Assembly: GCA_030248225.1 (NCBI GenBank)
Contig: JASANE010028458.1
Span: 1-64,000 of the forward strand
From: Trileptium ribeirensis
Lineage: Eukaryota; Nematoda; Enoplea; Enoplida; Thoracostomopsidae
DNA: 64,000 nt
Direction: 5' to 3'
Shown here: one piece after another, positions 60,701 through 64,000 of the stretch
Layout of the letters: each line of letters starts with the position of its first letter
Numbering within the stretch: position 1 is the first letter of the stretch
Notes under the pieces: model-generated
What the model was told of the DNA's origin: nothing
Seen by the model: only the letters and a program-made list of their open reading frames with translations
Databases searched by the model: none
Program-made: the position numbers and the translations under genes

Positions 60701-62377
60701 AATCAAACTGAATAGGCACACCATTCGTTATGCCTCTTATAAACCCCGGAAAATAAGAAAATAAACACAGATAATACTTTCTGCTTAGAAATGAGCTTTT
60801 GTATTTCAAGAAAGATCCTTTACTAGGTGTTGTTACCTTAGGGCTCCCCATATGTATTTTATCTTAGGTTCATAGCTTGCCCAAAATATGTTTTATCTTA
60901 ACTTGCCCCATTTCAGATGAGATTTACTTTGGCATACAGATTCAAAATCGTTCCTTGGTGCTTGCATAATTGACGAACAATACGATTCAGAGCTAAACAT
61001 TGATCTTGTGAGCATGTTCTTATACAGTAATGACACGTATCAGTAGAACGTTTGATGCAAATTCGACAGTAGGTTATGCAGTACTACGCCGTTGATAATA
61101 TTTTGTGACAATCAAGGCGTATAACTGCATAACCTTCCGTTTAGATTTTTGCTAACTATTTACAATTTAATAGAATTATATTGGATTTATTGGATAACAG
61201 AATTATTTTTAAGAGCGCAATTACCCGTGATTGCTACGACTCAGACGAAAACGGTGATGAGAATAGCAGCGAGAGTAACAATTATGATGACGAAGAGCGT
61301 GACGAAGTTCCGCTTTACGTTACACTTGCCGTAATCGTGTTTTATTTAGCTGTCGGGACTGTGTTCTACATGTTGGTTGAAAAAGAATGGAACGGAATTA
61401 ATTCGTCGTACTTTTGCGTTGTGACGTTGACAACGATCGGATTTGGTGATCTTGTACCAGGTATATAAAACTATATTACTAACATAGGCAAATTTTTTTT
61501 TCCGCATTGTTAATAATTAAGGTATAGGTATTTATTGGTAGTCACCCCTTAGGCCTATAAGGCCACACATCTCTGTTCACTCCTAGCCGTTAACCTCACA
61601 GGCGGACAGTGCGTGGTACATTTTAGCAATTATGGGCAAGTTATGAATAAATTTAACAATTTTAGACAAATTATCTTTTATTTTTCATATAAACACAATA
61701 TTTCGTTACCATCAAGTGCTTGCCTCCTCCTGCGGCGCTCACTCTCGATCCGCCCCCAGCCACACGCCGGAATCCTCTGCCTACCTCCTGCAACTAACAG
61801 GCCTTGGACAAAAATGATTTAGAAGCGGTTAAAACACATTTACAATTTTGTACTTACAGTTTAATTAAAAATATTTTAAGGCTACAGTTTCAAATGCGTT
61901 TGACTACAAGTTAAATGCACTGTATGCTTTCGTCACATTGTGCATGTTTAATTATCAGCTTACATTATTCCAATTTTTATGTGCGCCTAAAAATTGCACG
62001 CGATTTTGTATAATTTATAATTTTGAACTGAATTGCATTTTTGATGTTGTAAAAGACGTATTCATTTTTCATCAGTAAAATAAACCTACAGAACTGCTCC
62101 TTCTAATTTGATAGAGTGATCCTATACTAATAAATTTGATTTAGCTATATTAAAAATTTCTTATCTTTTTAAATATACAGGAACTAATGACAAAGGCGTT
62201 CTCGGCAGCGTAGTAACCGGCATTTCGGCAATATATATAATTTTGGGTCTGGCAATGATTGCAATGGGAATTGAATTGGTAATAAGTGCAATGCAAAAAA
62301 GTGCACGAATCCTCGCACAAAGACGTCGCGATCGTGAGCTTGCTAAAATGGATGAAATTGACACCGTCAGTCTTTGA
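38295..62377 (+). CDS. K2P (two-pore-domain, TWK-type) potassium channel gene; exons 38295-38508, 39725-39872, 56431-56532, 57895-57996, 59065-59081, 61214-61460, 62181-62377
   Basis: It encodes a plasma-membrane leak potassium channel subunit with the K2P plan M1-P1-M2-linker-M3-P2-M4, working as a dimer. All seven exons join in phase (ends +0, +1, +1, +1, +0, +1, stop) and give about 342 residues. The N-terminal exon with the start codon is not identified and should lie upstream of 38295. P1 reads TLIGYGHVYP and P2 reads TTIGFGDLVPG. The intron between P1 halves is 16.6 kb and holds an antisense LTR retroelement. The C-tail after M4 is short (about 30 residues, basic then acidic). It is paralogous to the broken K2P at 22.7-25.3 kb. 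The family is certain; the subtype is not assigned. Confidence 0.88.
38509..39724 (+). other. K2P intron with GC-rich repeat and (TTTA)n at its 3' end
   Basis: 38860-39500 is a GC-rich dispersed-repeat block (gcgccttggcggataa, gaacccgcggcgccttcacc, aaggcgtgtcg twice). A (TTTA) microsatellite fills 39659-39718 and serves as the polypyrimidine-like tract right before the acceptor ttcactag. Confidence 0.65.
39659..39718. repeat. (TTTA)n microsatellite, ~15 units
   Basis: Perfect TTTA repeats end 6 bp before the splice acceptor of the P1 exon. Length changes would alter the distance from any branch point to the acceptor. Confidence 0.95.
39725..39872 (+). CDS. K2P exon: second cap helix, P1 pore helix, first part of P1 filter
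   Basis: It reads NIIERYQNKVRVAINEH, then WGWSEASSILFTASILTLI and the first base of a Gly codon before gtaaggc. W-x-W-x-x-A-x-x-FT matches the P1 helix. The residue before IGYG is Leu (ttg) where K2P channels carry Thr. The acceptor is ttcactag. Confidence 0.85.
39873..40559 (+). other. Start of the 16.6 kb K2P intron
   Basis: AT-rich intron sequence before the GC-richer insertion that begins near 40560. Nothing coding was seen. A frame at about 39940-40090 after cagcttatac has no channel pattern. Confidence 0.5.
40680..40860 (+). repeat. tRNA-headed SINE-like segment
   Basis: gtgtgttcgaaccccgccc is a near-perfect B box with flanking stem. It is followed by a conserved-looking body (gtttcgggcatgattcctga, ggtcccccagggaggctag). 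The A box region is gcttagcaagccgc, a poor match. It is likely a SINE insertion. Confidence 0.45.
42290..42365 (+). repeat. tRNA-like segment
   Basis: tatggctgaatggttaagac matches an A box and D arm of the Ser/Leu type. The B box ggcttgaattcc is imperfect. It is probably a SINE head or tRNA pseudogene. Confidence 0.4.
43998..44357 (-). CDS. Unrecognised open frame, coding-like
   Basis: The open frame of 120 codons on the - strand has a possible ATG at 44291. It is rich in Phe, Lys, Arg and Gly (KRCEFRIRFRWTFGDKDGK, MVNFRVLGGFKFDIGKLI), reminiscent of a beta-rich domain. I do not recognise it. It lies just outside the left LTR copy, in the same strand sense as the retroelement integrase, so it may be part of a neighbouring or older element. 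Weak call. Confidence 0.25.
   Translation of the reverse strand, partial: EGGKSRTTKAEPIVAESGRIGKMKQSKFEQIVTLIGAEEGNCVTRKYSQKFELSCDRMPFKRCEFRIRFRWTFGDKDGKLGLQSLLFSRKLGQKSQMVNFRVLGGFKFDIGKLIEADSL
45178..46519 (-). repeat. 3' LTR copy of the retroelement
   Basis: It is a direct repeat of 52247-53746. On the - strand it begins tgtaacaggaccg (TG start) at 46519. The other end is judged by loss of similarity near 45178 (gagaaaaatctcgaattatc) and has no clear CA. It contains about six copies of a ~51-bp minisatellite (46089-46400). Confidence 0.82.
46089..46410. repeat. LTR minisatellite, ~6 units of 51 bp
   Basis: The unit is cgatttatggttaaaatg followed by attcaatggtaaaatatgac and atttttatacaaa. 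Nine units are present in the other LTR copy. Confidence 0.9.
46520..46533 (-). other. Polypurine tract next to the 3' LTR
   Basis: On the - strand aaaaataaaagaga ends exactly where the LTR TG begins. Position and composition fit the plus-strand primer of LTR retroelements and support the orientation. Confidence 0.65.
46534..47256 (-). other. Internal 3' untranslated part of the retroelement
   Basis: No open frame. A 56-bp direct duplication (ccagagtccttacgaccct) occurs at about 46873 and 46929. Confidence 0.5.
47257..47766 (-). CDS. SGNH/GDSL-hydrolase-like segment, downstream half (frameshifted from the NADAR frame)
   Basis: The 169-codon open frame has a hydrophobic stretch after WPGVT (residues 8-12) and then VMILGGYKAALRS (32-43), at the place of block III (GxND) but with Tyr-Lys where Asn-Asp is usual. 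Near the end comes EPHITEPYIGHLRKW (144-158), resembling block V (DxxH). The upstream half with the GDS motif is in another frame at 47830-47800, so one frameshift near 47750-47766 splits the domain. If the assignment is right, an esterase-like activity is implied, but the missing Asn argues for decay or divergence. It sits before the 3' LTR, the env position. Confidence 0.45.
   Translation of the reverse strand: MGWFAIAWPGVTMQFLIRLATCIATPQTKTVMILGGYKAALRSKPYEGRLLDTPSKVMRRVRRHICSFDYLLNDGARAIIAPPPTWDIGQDDISKWSGEFTQMHRDIKEQFPERAQKSTMPHFPPELLELGAWETGPSETPPSEPHITEPYIGHLRKWVGELVESDTLG
47718..48419 (-). CDS. NADAR-domain (YbiA/DUF1768-like) protein in retroelement, followed by GDS motif
   Basis: The 233-codon frame covers the NADAR pattern over residues about 22-189. 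It has STEQGYQ (63-69), corresponding to the family's S-x-E-H/Q-x-Y-Q, then MRMVLLEKFKI (123-133), LLATGHAQLLEA (140-151), DPFWGIG (155-161) and NVMGRLLEEIR (178-188). The conserved Glu, the TG, the EA and the D-x-WGIG are all kept; the usual Trp before the helix with M..KF is not seen. NADAR proteins act on N-glycosidic bonds of ADP-ribose-related compounds, and some remove ADP-ribose from guanine. Residues 200-213 (PKVLSLGDSMAAPL) look like block I of an SGNH hydrolase. The frame then ends early, and the open frame at 47766-47257 takes over. Confidence 0.75.
   Translation of the reverse strand: MQESSIDKSKKMDQISQPRVPFYTINYAAPIETFLSKDTRWPELSIMAPFGQTIEQYPIEYTSTEQGYQLLVIYLFDEVQARQDISDLKMGARDIKAISRRNKSKFLNSETTERLRPALPHLMRMVLLEKFKIPKFRNVLLATGHAQLLEANGSDPFWGIGLGPEDIAFVRRPRPCHNVMGRLLEEIRTFIRQGVATWPKVLSLGDSMAAPLVKMAAAWDGLLSPGPELPCNS
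48430..50760 (-). pseudogene. Pro/Ser-rich region between integrase and NADAR, broken into several frames
   Basis: Open segments at 50760-50132, 49852-49475 and 49474-49046 lie in the integrase frame, separated by stops. Segments 49077-48721, 48769-48512 and 48567-48256 overlap in shifted frames. Composition is disordered: Pro, Ser, Thr, Arg and Glu-rich (SPTPPHRWEIPPLLSPLAKR), with an acidic patch (DDQDIEDMLAAHPDLEPDED). The first segment follows directly after the integrase stop TAG at 50762 without a frame change. No zinc knuckle or protease motif was seen. It may be a linker of a once-continuous polyprotein or a separate ORF. Confidence 0.5.
50762..52183 (-). CDS. Ty3/gypsy integrase with HHCC, DDE core and GPY module
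   Basis: The frame is open from just after a TAA at 52186; the first ATG is at 51991. The part before it (FGPIWWYLHT) also looks like integrase N-terminus, so the true start is lost. Counting from the ATG: zinc ligands H24, H31, C61 and C64 (KRCVLCQ); catalytic D94 (MFVDIL), D154 (LVSDRGG) and E190 (GEIERFN) with the D-35-E spacing; GPY module at CGPYQI. It ends AWEL and TAG. The triad looks intact. RT and RNase H that should precede it are missing. The enzyme would insert element cDNA into chromosomes. Confidence 0.9.
   Translation of the reverse strand, partial: HYEGRNLLNYLPYIQRRDKQFGPIWWYLHTRQSPADEKAATALKLEAHHYRLCPDTAILYLHPIMPNDHRPKLCVPRLLIRQILKHEHDTLFGGHPGRDHLLSKLKQFYYWETMGKDVDEYVKRCVLCQRSRNLPQNVRAALRDNPLASAPMHRMFVDILDTRVLSRRGNRYVIAFIDQFIKLVIATALPDQTAKSVGRVFVEDVVCHYGAPEELVSDRGGCFVSEVMEALCARLHTFKRETLSYNPNTNGEIERFNRTLLFLLRVALPEYDHTTWDEVLPYCIMSYNSSVHASTHYPPFMLMHGFQPHVPGGIETQTDWGRYPGAEAYRANVQRWLATITDRAHRSMESAKEYRNRYYNRKIKVPDCRVNNHVWVYRYYRTPGLSRKLERRWCGPYQITKIMLPCIYVKLPGQPNASEHVVHINRTKPCYRPLSSFPDMADLLKAVPPAYIEAALQEPGETILADKYFAWEL
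52184..52246 (-). other. Deletion junction between 5' LTR copy and integrase
   Basis: Only about 60 bp lie between the LTR similarity edge and the integrase frame. No TGG-type primer binding site was seen. gag, protease, RT and RNase H (about 3 kb in an intact element) are absent. Confidence 0.55.
52247..53746 (-). repeat. 5' LTR copy of the retroelement
   Basis: It is a direct repeat of 45178-46519, about 95% alike by eye. The TG end is at 53746 (tgtaacaggaccg on the - strand). It is longer than the other copy by about 158 bp, accounted for by nine rather than six minisatellite units (53168-53640). The inner edge tgagagaaaaaactcg gives a CA end on the - strand but may simply be the deletion breakpoint. 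Confidence 0.82.
53168..53640. repeat. LTR minisatellite, ~9 units of 51 bp
   Basis: Same unit as at 46089-46410, with three more copies. Confidence 0.9.
53747..56430 (+). other. 3' part of the 16.6 kb K2P intron
   Basis: Composition is AT-rich again. 55200-55340 carries the ttttgctaattttc dispersed-repeat tract, and 55921-55978 is a short tandem of atgcagtt. It ends at acceptor aacattgtag. No exon was seen. Confidence 0.55.
55921..55978. repeat. Short tandem repeat of atgcagtt
   Basis: Six or so copies of an 8-9 bp unit, some joined by the palindrome atgcat. Confidence 0.75.
56431..56532 (+). CDS. K2P exon: end of P1 filter and M2
   Basis: It completes the split Gly codon and reads YGHVYPVTEMGQ, then M2 LAVILYAIFAIPVMTMFLSN and IG, typical of K2P channels (conserved Pro in M2, LSNIG at its end). 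It is bounded by aacattgtag and gtaagat. Its 102 nt keep phase 1 on both sides. Confidence 0.88.
56533..57894 (+). other. K2P intron, nothing recognised
   Basis: AT-rich, ending tattctgcag. Short frames only. Confidence 0.6.
57895..57996 (+). CDS. K2P exon: post-M2 cytoplasmic segment
   Basis: It reads GLLADGIRFVWNRMCCYVCR followed by KRKLRKVEREERQ. The (A)D-x-x-RFVW and Cys-rich basic segment after M2 are typical of invertebrate K2P channels. Acceptor tattctgcag, donor gtatgt. 102 nt, phase 1 in and out. Confidence 0.85.
57997..59064 (+). other. K2P intron, nothing recognised
   Basis: AT-rich, ends aatttcacag. Confidence 0.6.
59065..59081 (+). CDS. K2P 17-nt microexon in the M2-M3 linker
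   Basis: ctgacaaccgtcgaacg lies between tttcacag and gtaagtga. Its length is what is needed to carry phase 1 from the previous exon to phase 0 of the next, adding ADNRRT-type residues (first codon completed by the previous exon). Without it, the flanking exons do not join in frame. Confidence 0.65.
59082..61213 (+). other. K2P intron with microsatellite and telomere-like words
   Basis: 59127-59170 is an ataat/atata simple repeat. 59540-59625 holds two copies of ggcttaggcttagtatat with TTAGGC hexamers. 59609-60122 has overlapping frames on both strands with no family pattern. It ends tttttaag. Confidence 0.55.
61214..61460 (+). CDS. K2P exon: acidic linker, M3, P2 filter
   Basis: It begins in phase 0 with SAITRDCYDSDENGDENSSE, an acidic Asn/Ser-rich linker. 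M3 is VTLAVIVFYLAVGTVFYMLV, followed by EKEWNGINSSYFCVVTLTTI and the canonical P2 filter GFGDLVP, ending with one base of Gly before gtatat. It is the paralogue of 22738-22967. The acceptor (atttttaag) is chosen by phase; a later AG at 61231-61232 would break the frame. Confidence 0.87.
61461..62180 (+). other. K2P intron containing a dispersed repeat
   Basis: 61600-61800 has a tract of ttttagcaattatgggcaa-type words followed by a C-rich block (gcctcctcctgcggcgc, gatccgcccccagcc), the same family as near 3031, 20030 and 26880. It ends aaatatacag. Confidence 0.6.
62181..62377 (+). CDS. K2P terminal exon: M4 and short C-tail
   Basis: It completes the split Gly and reads TNDKGVLGSVVTGISAIYII, then M4 LGLAMIAMGIELVISAMQ, then a basic segment (RILAQRRRDRELAK) and MDEIDTVSL with TGA at 62375. 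It is close to the terminal exon at 25052-25290, which has a longer tail. Confidence 0.9.
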
Positions 62378-64000
62378 CATTTATTTGCCACTTTTATACT
62401 CGATCTATCTACTATGAGAGATCGATACTAATACATACGATATCGGTTTGTGTTTAATTTCTTAGTGAAGCCTGTCGCTGTTCATATTTCATTACATTGT
62501 AAAAGTGCAATAATTTCACTAAAAAAATATTGTTTACTTTTATTGTGTCGGCTATGTTTTAAAGAATATTTTCGGAAGAACTTCTGAAGTCTAACTGGCA
62601 GCGTGTGCATGTCAAAATCATAGTCAAAGAAAAAAATTGCTCCTCTGTAAGCCTACGGCCGCCTCTAAGGATAAAGCATAAGGCTAGCTTGGGGTCATAT
62701 TTGAACTTTAGGTTTGTGCTATTCCAGCTTTTATACTACGTATGTCACTAGAGCAGGCATGTCTAGTCCCCTCACTGCTATAGGAAGAAACTTGACATAA
62801 TTTAAAATTTGTGTGCCAAGTAGATTCAGAATCTTTCACGTTTCAAAAATGGCTGTTACTAAATTTACATTGTGACTTAAACTAACTAAATTCTGGGCTA
62901 TCTTATTTCATCGTGCGACGAATATAGGAGCAATATCACATTTCTGCATAGCACTTTGCGTAAAAAAGTATTAAAAACATTAACCCATTTGGTTCAACCT
63001 ACTGCCGAGAATAATAAACAGCTAAGTTGTGTATGAGTTTGGCTGGAAAACAGCAGCTAGCGTCCCAGCTAACACCACAAGATTTTGATACTTTATCTAG
63101 CGCTATAACATAACGTCCCAGGGCCAGAATTGTGAGTTTGTTTGCGACCGTTTGTTTTCAATACCGATATAGAAAGGCGCCGCATTCTTAGAAAAACATA
63201 CATTGGTAGCTTATTTGAAACTCAGAAGAGAACAATTCATGCAAAATCGTCATTCTTATTCCATTCGTTTTAAGCCAACTTGCGTGGAAACTATTGATAA
63301 GTTTATATATAGAGGCCTTAAACAGTAAATATATACTTATTCGCAAGTGTATTCCACTAGGCTGTGTCTTGAACAGAGATGTTTACAGTCCCAACCTGAC
63401 AACCTTGGCTTGTATTGATAACCTATGTAAAAACTATTAATTTGCCTTTCTCATTTAATACGAAAAACTGAAACATCTTGCGATTGCGATAAACCTACAA
63501 CAATTAATCTTATTCGCAATTCGCGATTATATTCTGCTACTATGATGCATTTTTATCAGAGAAGTTTGTAGTCTCACCGTGAAATATGGATTGATTTTGA
63601 TTACTTATGTAGGAATGTAAGAGCAGTTAAAAATTGAGAGTGGCCAAAGACAATTATTTTATACAACCTTTGTTCTGGAATAAACCTCGCGAAATATATT
63701 CATGCGTAGGCGACACAATTTCTTGAGATTTGTTGCATAAAATTGTCTTGCAAATGACCTGTACACTTTGATTTCCTTGACAGTTAACAATGTAGGTTCA
63801 TATGCTCATCCTACTTTTTTCAACTAAAACCGTTGTACTTCTGAATATTCATCGCTATTTGTTTCCAATATTAAAAATATACCGTTTCAACGATCCAACG
63901 AAATTTTAATTTGAAATTCATCCTCGCTTATTTTGATTTATGACCAAAATTTAACTTAGCGACGTAAGCTATAAGCCGGTTGTGCCGTCCTCGATACAAA
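62378..64000. other. 3' flank of the K2P gene, nothing recognised
   Basis: AT-rich sequence with no supported exon, repeat or RNA. The 3' UTR end is not determined; no clear AATAAA was picked out close to the stop. Confidence 0.4.

Noticed and set aside
61231..61460. Alternative acceptor gactcag for the K2P P2 exon
   Set aside because: Using the AG at 61231-61232 gives the wrong phase for the preceding exon; the upstream tttttaag acceptor at 61212-61213 keeps frame and extends the acidic linker.

Overview
This is animal genomic DNA: AT-rich, intron-bearing, with genes split into short exons joined by GT/AG introns of 1 to 16 kb and long runs of satellites and mobile elements between them. 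The introns, the FMRFamide-receptor-like GPCR and two neighbouring two-pore-domain potassium channel (K2P/TWK-type) sequences fit an invertebrate. A nematode is my best guess (TWK-type K2P sequences, a few TTAGGC hexamers), but this is inference and I cannot name the species.

Layout. (1) 3.17-10.43 kb, + strand: the 3' part of a peptide GPCR gene (TM4-TM5, TM6-TM7, long cytoplasmic tail). TM1-TM3 would lie left of the window. (2) 10.4-20.2 kb: intergenic DNA with an 0.8 kb inverted-repeat element, a 107-bp array, a 2.9 kb array of a 105-bp satellite, a dead non-LTR retrotransposon fragment (- strand), a foldback element and GC-rich repeats. (3) 21-25.3 kb: remains of a first K2P gene. Its second-pore exon is on the - strand with a one-base frameshift, while a phase-compatible M4/C-terminal exon is on the + strand 2.1 kb away. 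Beside them is a 220-bp tandem duplication that carries an unidentified - strand exon. (4) 25.3-38.3 kb: repeat-rich intergenic DNA, including a second, unrelated 105-bp satellite whose monomer is exactly 35 codons and stays open on both strands, tRNA-headed SINE-like pieces and a TTAA-flanked MITE. (5) 38.3-62.4 kb, + strand: a nearly complete second K2P gene, seven exons with agreeing phases, missing only its N-terminal exon(s). (6) Its third-from-left block, a 16.6 kb intron, holds a GC-richer insertion that includes an antisense Ty3/gypsy-type LTR retroelement (about 45.2-53.7 kb).

The most interesting object is that retroelement. It has two LTR-like direct repeats, an intact-looking DDE integrase and a GPY module, but no gag, protease or reverse transcriptase. 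Between integrase and the 3' LTR, where env-like genes sit in some Ty3/gypsy elements, it carries a long Pro-rich region followed by a NADAR (YbiA/DUF1768-like) domain and then an SGNH/GDSL-hydrolase-like segment. The coding frame is interrupted by several stops and frameshifts.

The K2P and GPCR genes are presumably neuronal/muscle membrane proteins. Nothing in the sequence shows that they are co-regulated. All intron/exon calls are by eye, from splice consensus, phase agreement and protein-family patterns.
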